This document shows, piece after piece, positions 15,344 through 25,494 of a stretch of DNA of 64,000 bases. The translations under genes and the position numbers were made by a program. Each line of letters begins with the position of its first letter. The first letter of the stretch is position 1. Origin of the DNA: Bacteroidales bacterium (GTDB lineage Bacteria; Bacteroidota; Bacteroidia; Bacteroidales; Bacteroidaceae). Location of the stretch: NCBI GenBank assembly GCA_015060905.1, contig SUXQ01000006.1:78825-142824 (forward strand). Reading direction: 5' to 3'. Under the pieces are notes generated by a model that did no database searches, had not been told where the DNA came from, and worked only from the letters and a program-made list of their open reading frames with translations.

Positions 15344-17058
15344 AAAAATCATTTGAAGTGAATCTTGGCGGCAGAATTTTCAATTTCGACGAGGATGCTT
15401 ACGAACTACTTAATAATTATATAGAGAGCCTGAAAGGCTGCTTCGCGGCGCAGGATGGTGGCGACGAAATTATTGCAGATATTGAGGTGCGTCTGGGAGA
15501 ATTGTGCGAGACACGTATGCGCGAGGGCAGTGCCCGCATAGTGGACTTTTCTATGATAGACGAGTTTATCACCCGCATGGGGCGTCCCGAGACGTTTGCT
15601 CGGGAGAGTGTCGAGGAACAAGCGTCACCCGATGAAACAACCTCCGCATCCGACGGGCAGCAGAAGCGCGAGCCTTGGCGCGACGCAATGCTGCTGGGCA
15701 AAAAGCTCTTCCGCGACACGCGCAACGGGCTTTTAGGCGGAGTATTCAGCGGCCTTGCTGCATATACTGCTCTCAACGTGTGGCTGTTGCGCATTGTTGC
15801 TATACTGCTTTTTATTTTTGTTGGCGGCATTATAGTTCCCATTGTATATGTGGTTGCGTGGCTCACCTTGCCGATGGCTGTGTCTGTTACCGACCTAATG
15901 CGTATGCGCGACATTAAGGCTGCTCCCGGCGAAAGGGTCGAGGATGCTTGGGCGCGCGAGTATGAACGCTGCTCGGCCGAGATTATGAACGGTGGCGTTG
16001 CCCGCGACAATAAAGGCTGTCTGTCGTGGTTTATAATTGTACTGTTGCTACTGATTCTTCTGCCGATAATTTTTATGCTTGCGTTTCTCGGATTTATAAG
16101 TAATACAATTTTTGGTGAATTACCTTCTTTCTTCGACTCTATGGGTGGCAATAATTTTATAGAACTATCTTTGATGCTGGGAGAAATAGTGTATCCTTTC
16201 CTTATATTTATTCCTATATTCCTGATAGGCCACTATTTACTTAAAAAGAAGAATAAAGTGCGTCCGCTTAAAAAATGGCTGAAAATATTTCTTATTGCCT
16301 TGTGGGTAATATTGTTGGGAATATTCCTCGTCTCCGACAATAAAAGCGTGAAACTTCCTTTCTTTAAATATGAAAAGAGAATGTATAATAACAGCCCTTC
16401 CACAATGAAAATGACCGAGACTGTGGTTGAAACGCCCATCGAGAATATAAAGAGCCTTCTCGCCGAGTTTGAAAAAATAGCAGCCTCGCCCGAAGCAACG
16501 AAACTGAAAAACTATTTTTTCGCTCCCGATAAATATGCCGACAGTGATAGATGTACCCGCGTACTGTGGCATTGTATCACTAAGGCAAGCAGTGATTCGC
16601 TTGTTCCTTTTGCAGTTGAATGTACCAGACTGGACGATAAAGTAATATGGACAATTATGCCTCGCGACGAGTGGATGGAGTATGTAGAAACTCCAGCCTC
16701 TGTCGCAAGGATAGAGATTGTGGGCACTATTAATCCCTCGCTTGATTATTTATCAAATATTTCTTGTGTGGTCGACACTGTGGAAAAGAAAGTGTATGTG
16801 AGCAGTTTCCATAGTTGCGTTAGCGATAGTGTGCAAATATCAAAGAATTCAATTCCCGGTTGGAGCGTGGAACTTGTGGATGAGGAAACAACGCAGCCTG
16901 CTCACTCCGACAGGGTAGAATTACTAATGAGAGTAGGTTATCCCATAAAAGGCTCTTTGCCATCATTGTTGGTGAGAGAAATTGCACCCGACAATTCTGT
17001 TGTTGAAAAAAATATTCTTCAGACAGTTTACAAAGATCGTGAGCGTACGTTAGAATAA
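15340..17058 (+). CDS. PspC-domain membrane protein
   Basis: Inner-membrane protein of 572 aa. The first 100 residues are a soluble region of the type found in Bacteroidetes PspC proteins (MKKSFEVNLGGRIFNFDEDAY, IADIEVRLGELCETRM). A PspC domain follows at about 125-185 (FRDTRNGLLGGVFSGLAAY, WLLRIVAILLFIF, IPIVYVVAWLTLP-like). Three further membrane segments lie at about 225-245, 280-300 and 315-330. The C-terminal 240 residues have no recognisable domain and are probably extracytoplasmic. Coupled to padR by a 4-bp overlap and ended by a strong terminator. Likely envelope-stress related by family; mechanism unknown. Confidence 0.82.
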   Translation: MKKSFEVNLGGRIFNFDEDAYELLNNYIESLKGCFAAQDGGDEIIADIEVRLGELCETRMREGSARIVDFSMIDEFITRMGRPETFARESVEEQASPDETTSASDGQQKREPWRDAMLLGKKLFRDTRNGLLGGVFSGLAAYTALNVWLLRIVAILLFIFVGGIIVPIVYVVAWLTLPMAVSVTDLMRMRDIKAAPGERVEDAWAREYERCSAEIMNGGVARDNKGCLSWFIIVLLLLILLPIIFMLAFLGFISNTIFGELPSFFDSMGGNNFIELSLMLGEIVYPFLIFIPIFLIGHYLLKKKNKVRPLKKWLKIFLIALWVILLGIFLVSDNKSVKLPFFKYEKRMYNNSPSTMKMTETVVETPIENIKSLLAEFEKIAASPEATKLKNYFFAPDKYADSDRCTRVLWHCITKASSDSLVPFAVECTRLDDKVIWTIMPRDEWMEYVETPASVARIEIVGTINPSLDYLSNISCVVDTVEKKVYVSSFHSCVSDSVQISKNSIPGWSVELVDEETTQPAHSDRVELLMRVGYPIKGSLPSLLVREIAPDNSVVEKNILQTVYKDRERTLE

Positions 17059-17072
17059 TGATTATATTAAAA

Positions 17073-17114
17073 AACAGCACCTCAAAAGCCGTCGCTTTTG
17101 AGGTGCTGTTTTTT
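17073..17114 (+). terminator. Rho-independent terminator of padR-pspC
   Basis: AACAGCACCTCAAAAGC (17073-17089) pairs perfectly with 17094-17110 around a 4-nt loop and is followed by a T-run. The flanking A-run lets it also serve the convergent minus-strand gene. Confidence 0.9.
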
Positions 17115-17147
17115 ATTGGGCGGCTGTGTCAATCAGCCTTTCTGTGA

Positions 17148-20100
17148 TTATTCAATTGTGCCCATTGTTGCAATCTGCTCGGCTGTAAAGGCCTTGTTCC
17201 AGAAGTAAATACCTGCAATATCAATATCAGCAACCTCACCATCATTGTCACAGAAGAGGTAAGCACCACTCTTGTCCATTACCCATCTGTCACTGTTGGT
17301 GCTTGTTGATGTATTTACCAATTTACCATTTATATACACCGAAGGATAACCAGCCTTTACAACGATAGCAATTTTGCACCATTCATTAGTGGGAACGCTA
17401 CCGGCGTAGCCGAATCCGGACACGCCTAACCCAACCTCACCGGTTGATTTTATAAAGATTCCGGCATCCCCATCGTTTTTCAAGTTCGTTTGAAGCAGTC
17501 CGCGCCACGTGTGAGAAGGCACTCTAACATCAAACACAACAGTGTAGTTGCCGAGATTCTCAGACTCGTTAAGCTCCATTTTAAAACATGTGGAACTTTT
17601 CAAGGTGATTCCACCTTCTATTACATTGACAGTAGCACTTTCGGGAGAAGCATACGCAGTGGGGGCACTGTTATTTGCGCCAAATTTGTAGGGAACGAGC
17701 TTTGCACTACCCTCGCTGCTTGTATAAAGGTCGGTGGCATTATCGAACAACCATTTGCCGGAGCATTTGGGAAGGGTACCTCCGCTGAATTCTTGTTTAA
17801 CGTTGATTGTTACAAATACAACGTCGTCGCCATCTTTTTCTTTGATGGATATTGTACCCTCGCGGGTGCCTGCTGTTTCAAGGTCGTCGGCCTTGAATTT
17901 GTAGGTTGTCGAGCCTGTGGCGGGTGTTCCTTCGACGAGTTTAATCCATTCGGGAAGCACAAACTCAGGAATTACAGAAGAATTTAAGTCGATGGTAAAT
18001 TCGTTCTTATTTTCGAGAAGTTCTATGCTCTTGGTCTCAGAATAGATGTATTTGTAATCAATCTCGCCCAATGCTGCTACTTGCATTGTGCTTAAAGGCT
18101 CGTCCCAATAGCGTATTTCGGCAACCTCGAAATTCATACGTTCACCATTTTCATCTCCAAACAGATAGCACCCTTTGGGGTCGAGGCACCATGCGCCGTT
18201 ATAATCATTCTTTCCGGGGGTTACAAGCTCGCCATCAAGATAAGCATTGGGTATTCCGTTTTTAACTGTTAAGATTATTCTGTGCCAACGTCCTGCGTAC
18301 ACATGACCTCCATAGCCCCAGTTTCCATTTGCATATACACCTACCTCTGCTTTTTCGTTTATGAAGACCATTGCATCAGTGGCGTTGTCGAGGTCGGGTT
18401 GCAACAGGGCATTAAAATCGTTGTTCTTCTCCTCGCGCAGGTCGTACATAATGGTGTAGTTCTTTATTTTCTCATCAGAAGCTGCAGCAAATTGTACGTT
18501 AAGCAAGATGTCTTTGGGCAGCAATATAGCTTTATTATCGGATGCGGGGCCGGCTGTTTGCTCTATTTTAGAGCCGAGAATATCGACCATTGTTACCTCT
18601 TTACCATTCATGCGTCCGGCCTGCATTGTAAAGTTTGCATCACCACTGTTTGCAAGTACATTTTCTGCATTTTCAAATGTCCACACTCCTTTTGCAGTAG
18701 GAATCTCGCCATTGCTATTCTTTTGTACCAATGGGATTGTAACTGGTGTAATGCCGCTACCTTCGGGAGCCGAAATTACAAGTTCGCCTGTGCGCTTGAG
18801 AACATCTTCGGGCATTGCATCCACTGCAAACACGTATGTGAAGCTACCCATAGAGGGAACGGGGCGTAACAGATGTACCCATTCGGGGCATGCAAACGAA
18901 GGTTCAACTGTTGATGTTACGGTTAATTTGAACTCTTTTTCATCGAGGAGATTAACTTCTTTTTGCGCAACTGTCATCTTTTCCTCGTTTGTTATAAATC
19001 CAAGAGTTACCACCTGTGCATCGTTCAATGCTTCGTCCCACAATGCAATTTCGGCAACATCAATATCATCAACCTCGCCATCTTCGTCGCAGAAAAGGTA
19101 TGCGCCGGCAGATTGAATTTCCCAACGTACATCGCTAAATGTTGCTTGGGTTACTTTTTCGCCATCAACATAAATTGCGGGACTGCCATTTGATACGCTT
19201 ACAACAATACGATGCCATGTATCTGTTGCGCATTGACCGCCATAACCCATTGTCTTATAATTCAATCCCACATTACCGGATTTGTTTATAAATATATCTG
19301 CATCGTTGTTGTTATTGACGCTTGTTTGCAGAAGCGCATGGTAATTGCTGAAGCTTGATACGCGAACGTCATACATAATGGTGTATGAAGATAATTTACC
19401 TGAGGGCTCTAATTTGAACATTGAGCCTTTGGACAGATGCAACGCTCTGTTTGTTGCTGTGGGACCATCAACATACTGCATATTCGACTCGGAGAGCTTC
19501 TCGTTCATTGTAATATATCCGTTGCTTGCCACAACACCGGGGGTTATTTGTATAGGGCCTTCGCTGTTGGAAATTATGTCGTTGGGGCTGTCAAATTTCC
19601 ACAGGCCTATACGTTGAGGAATTATAACATCACCCACATTGGGTGTAAACGTGGAACTTACAATTTTTTCGGAAGCATTTTCGTAAGAATCGTATGCAAC
19701 AACCGCTGCCGTATATTCTGCACCAATTTCGAGACCGCCGAATGTTACTGTCAATGAGTCGGGCATTTCGCTGTTCTTGTAGAATTCCGAGAATATCCAA
19801 CGGTTTTTCACTGCGTAGCCTTTGCTGTTTATAATCTGTACTTTGTAGCGGAAAACAACATCGTTGTCGCTTGCCTGCGGGAAGGTTACAGACACGCCCG
19901 AACCTGTTGTAACTATCTTAACAGCAGCCTCGCTTGCAAATTCGGGTGCGGGGAGGCCGTCGCGCAGCTTTTTGCCGTAAATATTGTCGTATGTATCGCG
20001 TATGTCGGCGTATGCAAACTGTGAGCCGTCGAAAGGAGCCTTCAGCAACCAACGGTTGTCGGGCTGAATCTCTTCGTTGAGTTTGGTATCGTAACGACGT

Positions 20101-21299
20101 ACCTCTACATCACCGGCAGGCTGTACATCTACTAACAAGCCTTCGGTAATATTCTCATAACCGTTGGGATGAATACCTGCATCCACGCTGGGGCCGTGTA
20201 TCTCGCTATATGTAGTAGAAGCGGTATTGATAACAGTATAGTAATTTTGTTTGTCGCTATTGGGGTTTACGCCCTGATGGATAGAGCGGGGGTCGCCTAA
20301 GGGGAAGTGGCTGTGACCACAGAATACTACTGCCTGAGGATATTTGTTGAGTATTGGATTGAGTACTCGCATACCCCATGTGGGCCATGTGTCGCCGTCG
20401 CCTTCGCCCGGCCATGTACAGTAACAAGTATTTTTGGGAGGAACGTGGGTAAAGACAAATATAGGCTTTCCGGGACACTCTTTTGCTGCGCGTGCCAACC
20501 AGTTTTCAAGTGTGTCACGTACCTCTTTCGGGTAAGCTCCCTCGCCGTTAGAGAGGGATGCGTCGTCGTTGTTCGAGCCATTTCTATTGCTTATACAGAT
20601 AAATGGATAACCTTTAATTACAATATATTGGTCGAGGGGGTACTGTTCTCCATCGTTGAAGGCTTTCAATCCATTCTTATAGGTGGAATTTGCCGCATAA
20701 TTATCGTGGTTACCCATCATGAAAATAGTCCTATCGACAGGATTGGTAAAATTACCTTTGTTGCTGAACACTTGTACAAGCTGCCTGTATTGGTTGGCAT
20801 CGCCCGTATTAGTAAGGTCGCCTACTACGAAAATAGCATCGAGTTTTTTATGCGATGATATATTTTTAAGCGCACGAGGAACTTTTACCATAGGTCCCTC
20901 GCCCATGGTGTTGCCGAAGTGTACGTCGGAAATTACGGCAAAGGTAGGGGGTGCATATTGTGTCACTTCTATAATCTGTACATGACCGTCCTTGCCTTTT
21001 ATTGTTATAAGGGCGGTGCGGTCCTCGTTAGCCTCGCTGGCCTTAACGGAGATTTTCACAGACGCGCTCTCTTTTTCCACTGTGCACCAATCGGCATCAC
21101 TTTCTACCTGAAAATTGATGTTTGAACTTACTGCCACAGTTTGCTCGCCACCCGCAAGGTCGAACTGCAAACTTTTTTCGGCTACGTTAAGATAGGTTGC
21201 TCCTTGCTTTGCAACGGAGGTTACAACATAATTCTGAGCGGTGGCAAACTGCAATGCACACGCCAGAATAAGAGTATATAATATGTGTAATTTTTTCAT
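17148..21299 (-). CDS. Secreted multidomain metallophosphoesterase with BACON and LamG-like modules
   Basis: Large exported protein of 1383 aa. Signal peptide 1-21 (ALQFATAQ). A BACON-like domain spans about 40-115. A calcineurin-type metallophosphoesterase spans about 119-410, with the metal ligands in ISDVHFG (Asp 125, His 127), VGDLTN (Asp 161), GNHDN (Asn 197, His 198), THVPP (His 285) and GHSHF (His 329, His 331). A fibronectin-III-like stretch lies at about 450-552. Then come three concanavalin/LamG-like modules, each with an IGLWKFD- or GKWLFDNA-like opening, a YTIMYDVR strand and a GAYLFCDEDGE segment, separated by BACON-like spacers. Substrate is unknown; LamG and BACON modules suggest carbohydrate or mucin contact. 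It follows the 237-aa secreted gene by 11 bp and is probably cotranscribed. Confidence 0.85.
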   Translation of the reverse strand: MKKLHILYTLILACALQFATAQNYVVTSVAKQGATYLNVAEKSLQFDLAGGEQTVAVSSNINFQVESDADWCTVEKESASVKISVKASEANEDRTALITIKGKDGHVQIIEVTQYAPPTFAVISDVHFGNTMGEGPMVKVPRALKNISSHKKLDAIFVVGDLTNTGDANQYRQLVQVFSNKGNFTNPVDRTIFMMGNHDNYAANSTYKNGLKAFNDGEQYPLDQYIVIKGYPFICISNRNGSNNDDASLSNGEGAYPKEVRDTLENWLARAAKECPGKPIFVFTHVPPKNTCYCTWPGEGDGDTWPTWGMRVLNPILNKYPQAVVFCGHSHFPLGDPRSIHQGVNPNSDKQNYYTVINTASTTYSEIHGPSVDAGIHPNGYENITEGLLVDVQPAGDVEVRRYDTKLNEEIQPDNRWLLKAPFDGSQFAYADIRDTYDNIYGKKLRDGLPAPEFASEAAVKIVTTGSGVSVTFPQASDNDVVFRYKVQIINSKGYAVKNRWIFSEFYKNSEMPDSLTVTFGGLEIGAEYTAAVVAYDSYENASEKIVSSTFTPNVGDVIIPQRIGLWKFDSPNDIISNSEGPIQITPGVVASNGYITMNEKLSESNMQYVDGPTATNRALHLSKGSMFKLEPSGKLSSYTIMYDVRVSSFSNYHALLQTSVNNNNDADIFINKSGNVGLNYKTMGYGGQCATDTWHRIVVSVSNGSPAIYVDGEKVTQATFSDVRWEIQSAGAYLFCDEDGEVDDIDVAEIALWDEALNDAQVVTLGFITNEEKMTVAQKEVNLLDEKEFKLTVTSTVEPSFACPEWVHLLRPVPSMGSFTYVFAVDAMPEDVLKRTGELVISAPEGSGITPVTIPLVQKNSNGEIPTAKGVWTFENAENVLANSGDANFTMQAGRMNGKEVTMVDILGSKIEQTAGPASDNKAILLPKDILLNVQFAAASDEKIKNYTIMYDLREEKNNDFNALLQPDLDNATDAMVFINEKAEVGVYANGNWGYGGHVYAGRWHRIILTVKNGIPNAYLDGELVTPGKNDYNGAWCLDPKGCYLFGDENGERMNFEVAEIRYWDEPLSTMQVAALGEIDYKYIYSETKSIELLENKNEFTIDLNSSVIPEFVLPEWIKLVEGTPATGSTTYKFKADDLETAGTREGTISIKEKDGDDVVFVTINVKQEFSGGTLPKCSGKWLFDNATDLYTSSEGSAKLVPYKFGANNSAPTAYASPESATVNVIEGGITLKSSTCFKMELNESENLGNYTVVFDVRVPSHTWRGLLQTNLKNDGDAGIFIKSTGEVGLGVSGFGYAGSVPTNEWCKIAIVVKAGYPSVYINGKLVNTSTSTNSDRWVMDKSGAYLFCDNDGEVADIDIAGIYFWNKAFTAEQIATMGTIE

Positions 21300-21310
21300 G
21301 GTCGTCTATT

Positions 21311-22024
21311 TTATTCGATTGATACTTTCTTTGAAACGCTTCCGACGGTAACAATATACACGCCCTTTTCGAGGCTTGCGTCTTTGCGAAGTTCAATGCC
21401 TGCGAGGGTCGTTACCTTATAGTCCGTTGCATTTTCTACAATGATTCTGCGGTCGGCTGTGACTGAAATTACAAATTCCTCGGCCGAAATTTCCTCAACT
21501 CCTGTGGGAATAATCTCTAGCGCTACCCACGCAAATGCCGAGCCTCCTATATTCTCTTCGTCAAGAACAACGCCCTCGGCCGATAGTTCCTGAATAGCAA
21601 GGTAACGTTCAATTCCGTCACTCTCGATGGCGCTGAACGAATATTGTCCGTCGCCCACCAGCGCAACCTTGAAGCCTCTGTTCAATGAGTCGAGACCTAT
21701 GAGAGTAGCATTGTAAATACCCTCGGCGCGCGAGTCGGAAAGAATTTGGTTGCCACTCTTGCGGTTGATAATGTAAATGTTCCCGGTCGAAGCATCCTCG
21801 ACAAATTTCCACTGCTGGCTCTCGTCATTTTCCTCGAGTGCTGCCATGCTGATGGGAAAAACCGCGTCAGCACTTTCTGTGATTGCAAGATTTTCGACTC
21901 CGCTTTTAGCCGACAGCAGATTGTACCAAAATTCATCGCTGCCGTTGCTGTACTTTATCTGCGCATTGACGCTCGTCACGCAAGCTAACAGAAAAAGGGT
22001 GAACGTTAAAATTGTTTGTTTCAT
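21311..22024 (-). CDS. Secreted protein with lectin-like body and C-terminal sorting-like domain
   Basis: Exported protein of 237 aa. Signal peptide is about 1-21 (LLACVTSVNAQ). The middle contains ESQQWKFVEDASTGNIYIIN and FKVALVGDGQYSFSAIES, patterns reminiscent of ricin-type beta-trefoil repeats. The last 45 residues (IIVENATDYKVTTLAGIELR to GVYIVTVGSVSKKVSIE) look like the small beta-sandwich found at the C-termini of Bacteroidetes secreted proteins (type IX sorting domain or DUF6383). I cannot tell these two apart by eye. First gene of a probable two-gene unit with the large phosphoesterase. Confidence 0.65.
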   Translation of the reverse strand: MKQTILTFTLFLLACVTSVNAQIKYSNGSDEFWYNLLSAKSGVENLAITESADAVFPISMAALEENDESQQWKFVEDASTGNIYIINRKSGNQILSDSRAEGIYNATLIGLDSLNRGFKVALVGDGQYSFSAIESDGIERYLAIQELSAEGVVLDEENIGGSAFAWVALEIIPTGVEEISAEEFVISVTADRRIIVENATDYKVTTLAGIELRKDASLEKGVYIVTVGSVSKKVSIE

Positions 22025-22242
22025 AATTACTTTTATTTTATTTATTATAGATTTTTTTACTTTGTTTATATGGCTTTTGAGAAATTACACTCTTTTCTGC
22101 AAAGAAAAGATTTTTATGCAATAAAAACAAATGAATATTGAAGAATAACAAAAAATGTTTTTTTATGGTGGCAGACAAGTTATTGTTTTTATGCTTGCGA
22201 CGATAGTGTTAATTCTGCAACCTACCGGGGGCAATGTTGCAT

Positions 22243-22250
22243 TACTTTTG
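22243..22250 (+). promoter_or_regulatory. -7 box upstream of the phage-like gene
   Basis: TACTTTTG fits TAnnTTTG and lies 13 bp before ATG 22264, implying a very short leader. The rest of the divergent gap 22025-22242 is AT-rich and holds no other recognisable feature. Confidence 0.4.
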
Positions 22251-22263
22251 CTACAAAAAAAGT

Positions 22264-25200
22264 ATGCAAAAGATTAATATTCCCTTTTTAGGACTCACGA
22301 CAAACAGCGAGGCACGAGGCATAAAAGATGGCGAGTGCAGCATAATGCACAACCTTACAGCCGACGGTGGCGGCACAAAAGTAATTACTCCGCCCACAAA
22401 AGGCGTTGCAGTATCGGCCTACAAATACAAAGAGTATTTTCACGAGAAGGCTGAACAGTGGCTCTTTATCAAGCAGAGCAATGTGTACGACGAAAATGGT
22501 GTACGTGTAAACACCCTCAATGGAGAAGCTGACGGAACGGTAGAAGAGCTCTCTTTTATGGGTAACATTGTAATAATGTACTGTCCCGACGGGGTGCGTT
22601 ACGCAATTTACGACAGCGATTATCGTTATCTGGGAAAATTACCCACTCTGCCAAAAATGAATATCAACATAAAGCCGTTGCACATAACCACCCTCAGCGA
22701 TTCTAAATATTACACCGAAGAGGCCGACCTTTCCGAAACAGACGAGGGCCTGCGATGGATAAATGCCTCAAAAGGATATTTCGACGAGTGTCTGAGCGCA
22801 CTTTACAACAAAGGAGCATTTATCGACCGTACACTCTTTCGCATGGCGGCCCGTCTTTTCGATGGCAGCTATATTTGCTATTCTCCCGTATATTATGTCG
22901 AGGATACTGATACAATGATCGAGAATATAGGCTACTATTGGTTGGGTGCAAGCTACAGCATCGGACGCGATAATAAAAATTTCTTCTCGCGCAAACTCAG
23001 TACCACAAGCTCGCACAGCTCACAATTTTTCACTTCGGTGCGCGGCTTTATTCCTACATTTACGCTAAAAGATTACAACCTTAAAAATTGGCGCGATATT
23101 ATTGTTGCGATAGAATTGTTTGCGACCCCTTCTATAATGGGGCACGAAAGCCGTAACGACTCGATGGCTACAAAGAGTGTGTATCTTGATTCAGGCAGTG
23201 CAATGGGGCAGGCAAGCGCGAATATTACGACAATGGGCGGTTACGACCGATACGTCTGGAAAGGAGCAAAAAAGATACGCGAAGAGGTTGCCGACGCGTC
23301 GCTCTTCTATAAAATAGCAGAATTTGACCTTGAGGGCAACGAAGTGTGGCGACTCGACAACACCTCACCCTCGCAGCTTGCTGTTCAGACACGATTGCCG
23401 CTTAACGAGCAGCCACACGAATTAAATTCGGCGGCTTTTAAATATATATACAACAGCAAGATGCATCTTGCCGGGGTAAATGAAATTTTTGCCGACGCGT
23501 ACAAGAATTACGCTATTGCAGCCCGCAGCTCCGAGGCGGTCATTCAAATAACATCGGTGGTGACCATCAGCACCGAGCAGGGCGAGCGTCAAGTAGTTAC
23601 AACCTCCAAGGGGCCTTCCCTGCACAAACGTGACGATAAGTATATGTTGCCCCCTCTGTTGCATTATGCCGATGCGAGGGCAAAGAATCTGCGAATATAT
23701 GTAGCTTATTCCGGTGCTTTAAATTACAGGCCTGCCGAGTACAAGGATTTTCCGCTGACGGCGCACAAGGCTCTTAATATAGCCTATTATCTGAATGGTG
23801 CCAATTATGGCAATGAACATAATGTAGAGGTTACAAACAGCTCCTCAATTTACACGGTGGAGGTAGATGATTCTAACAAAGAAAATGCTTTTGTTGCTGC
23901 TGTAAAAAAAGCAATCCCCGACCGTAGCGACTATTCGGGTACATATATATTTACAAACACTAGTTTTTTTTATTGGAATCTAAAGGTAACCTTTACGGAT
24001 AATTCTGTTGCCGAGAAAGAAAATGTGACTCTTTATGGCTTTGGTCTCAGAGCTTTAACAACGGGAGTATCAGACGTCGGGGCGGGTGACACTGTTACCG
24101 TCAAGCTGGAGTATGGCACAGGAATGCTCGCCGGCCTTAAGCCCATAGAGGTTGGTGGCGAGGGGTGGAATACATTGACAACTAATGATGCTGATTTTAC
24201 TTACGATTCGAGCAACAAGATTACAGGCTTCAGCCTTAAAAATGTCAAAGAGAATAGAAATTATACGCGAAGCAATGTGTTGCGGGTATCCAATGTGGAT
24301 AATCCCTTCTTTTTCCCCGCGAAAAACACCTATTCTTTCGACGCTGATATTGTGGCTCTGTGCAGTAACACCGTTGCAGTGTCGCAAGGACAATTCGGAC
24401 AGCACCCTCTTTATGTTTTTACCAACGAGGGAGTGTGGCTGATGAGTGTCGATGCCTCGGGCGCGGGAAGCTATCTTGCTCAGATACCCTGTTCGCGCGA
24501 AATTTGTAACAATGCAGCCGGCGTTACCGTTACCACACGCGGGGTTGTGTTTCCAACCACTAAAGGGCTGATGCTTATAAACGGTAGCGAGGTTGTGAAT
24601 ATTTCCGAAGTACTTTCGGGGCTGCACACACCCGAACTTGTGCGCGACGGTGACATTATCGGCAGTATCTGCAACATTGTAGGAAGGGGGAGCGTACAAG
24701 GCGCAACAGCTTTTCTCGACTATCTGCCCGAGGCTTTTACAGCCTTCGACTATAATGCGAACCTTCTATATGTGTGTAACCCCGCTTACGACTATGTTTA
24801 TGTTTATAATAATGCGTCGGGAGTGTGGAGCACCGCCGACGGCCGTTACTCTGTAAAGGTGGAATACTCCGACAAACTTATTCTGGGGTGCGAGTATCGT
24901 GGCGACAGTGGCTACGAGTATGTGCGCTACACTTTCGACAAGCAGAATAGCAGTGTCGTAGGGGTGCCTGTGGTTGTTGTTACGCGCGGTTGCAGTTTCT
25001 CGACGATGAGTTTCAAGCGCGTGTCGCGTGCGGCTCTGCGTGCAACCTTTCATGCAGCAAAGATGGGATTCTACACTCTTGGCAGCGTCGATGGCGTTAA
25101 TTGGACGCTTGTCGGCGGACGCGACTTTTCAAAAGAATCGGCAGCATTGCATCGTGACGTTGTAACATCCTTTGCCCGCTCGCGAGCCTGCCGTTACTTC

Positions 25201-25293
25201 TCTTTTGCCTTTGTGGGCGAGCTTAGAAACGATGCACGTCTCGCGCTTATAGAGGTTGCCGCACAGACTGATTTTGAACGTAGAATAAGATAA
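22264..25293 (+). CDS. Orphan phage-particle ('stabilization protein'-like) protein
   Basis: Intact protein of 1009 aa without a signal peptide. The start MQKINIPFLGLTTNSEARGI, the following GECSIMHNLTADGGG and the C-terminal half (NPFFFPAKNTYSFDADIVAL, GQHPLYVFTNEGVWLM, TTRGVVFPTTKGLMLI) resemble proteins of Bacteroides and crAss-like phages annotated as head-tail stabilization proteins, which are predicted beta-propeller virion components. No terminase, portal, capsid, integrase or other phage gene is adjacent; the neighbours are a secreted phosphoesterase and GH78. Codon use resembles its neighbours. It could be a prophage relic kept intact or a domesticated gene. An upstream frame extension to 22234 crosses the -7 box and is rejected. 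Homology is from remembered patterns, so moderately sure. Confidence 0.6.
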   Translation: MQKINIPFLGLTTNSEARGIKDGECSIMHNLTADGGGTKVITPPTKGVAVSAYKYKEYFHEKAEQWLFIKQSNVYDENGVRVNTLNGEADGTVEELSFMGNIVIMYCPDGVRYAIYDSDYRYLGKLPTLPKMNINIKPLHITTLSDSKYYTEEADLSETDEGLRWINASKGYFDECLSALYNKGAFIDRTLFRMAARLFDGSYICYSPVYYVEDTDTMIENIGYYWLGASYSIGRDNKNFFSRKLSTTSSHSSQFFTSVRGFIPTFTLKDYNLKNWRDIIVAIELFATPSIMGHESRNDSMATKSVYLDSGSAMGQASANITTMGGYDRYVWKGAKKIREEVADASLFYKIAEFDLEGNEVWRLDNTSPSQLAVQTRLPLNEQPHELNSAAFKYIYNSKMHLAGVNEIFADAYKNYAIAARSSEAVIQITSVVTISTEQGERQVVTTSKGPSLHKRDDKYMLPPLLHYADARAKNLRIYVAYSGALNYRPAEYKDFPLTAHKALNIAYYLNGANYGNEHNVEVTNSSSIYTVEVDDSNKENAFVAAVKKAIPDRSDYSGTYIFTNTSFFYWNLKVTFTDNSVAEKENVTLYGFGLRALTTGVSDVGAGDTVTVKLEYGTGMLAGLKPIEVGGEGWNTLTTNDADFTYDSSNKITGFSLKNVKENRNYTRSNVLRVSNVDNPFFFPAKNTYSFDADIVALCSNTVAVSQGQFGQHPLYVFTNEGVWLMSVDASGAGSYLAQIPCSREICNNAAGVTVTTRGVVFPTTKGLMLINGSEVVNISEVLSGLHTPELVRDGDIIGSICNIVGRGSVQGATAFLDYLPEAFTAFDYNANLLYVCNPAYDYVYVYNNASGVWSTADGRYSVKVEYSDKLILGCEYRGDSGYEYVRYTFDKQNSSVVGVPVVVVTRGCSFSTMSFKRVSRAALRATFHAAKMGFYTLGSVDGVNWTLVGGRDFSKESAALHRDVVTSFARSRACRYFSFAFVGELRNDARLALIEVAAQTDFERRIR

Positions 25294-25431
25294 AAAAGCA
25301 GTGTGATATTTGTCTTATATGTGCAAAAGTCTGATAGATAATAGTTTATTTTTTAATTTTCTTTTTATAAATTTGTCAAATTTGAAACATTTAATATCAT
25401 TTTTGAAAATCAAAAATAGTAAATACATTCT

Positions 25432-25439
25432 TAAATTTG
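25432..25439 (+). promoter_or_regulatory. -7 box of the GH78 gene
   Basis: TAAATTTG fits TAnnTTTG and lies 55 bp before the ATG. No TTG at the usual -33 spacing. The gap 25294-25494 is otherwise AT-rich with no gene. Confidence 0.4.
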
Positions 25440-25494
25440 CAGCAAACGTTTATGTGAAAATTGAAAAATATTTATTTTTTAACTGAATAAGCCT

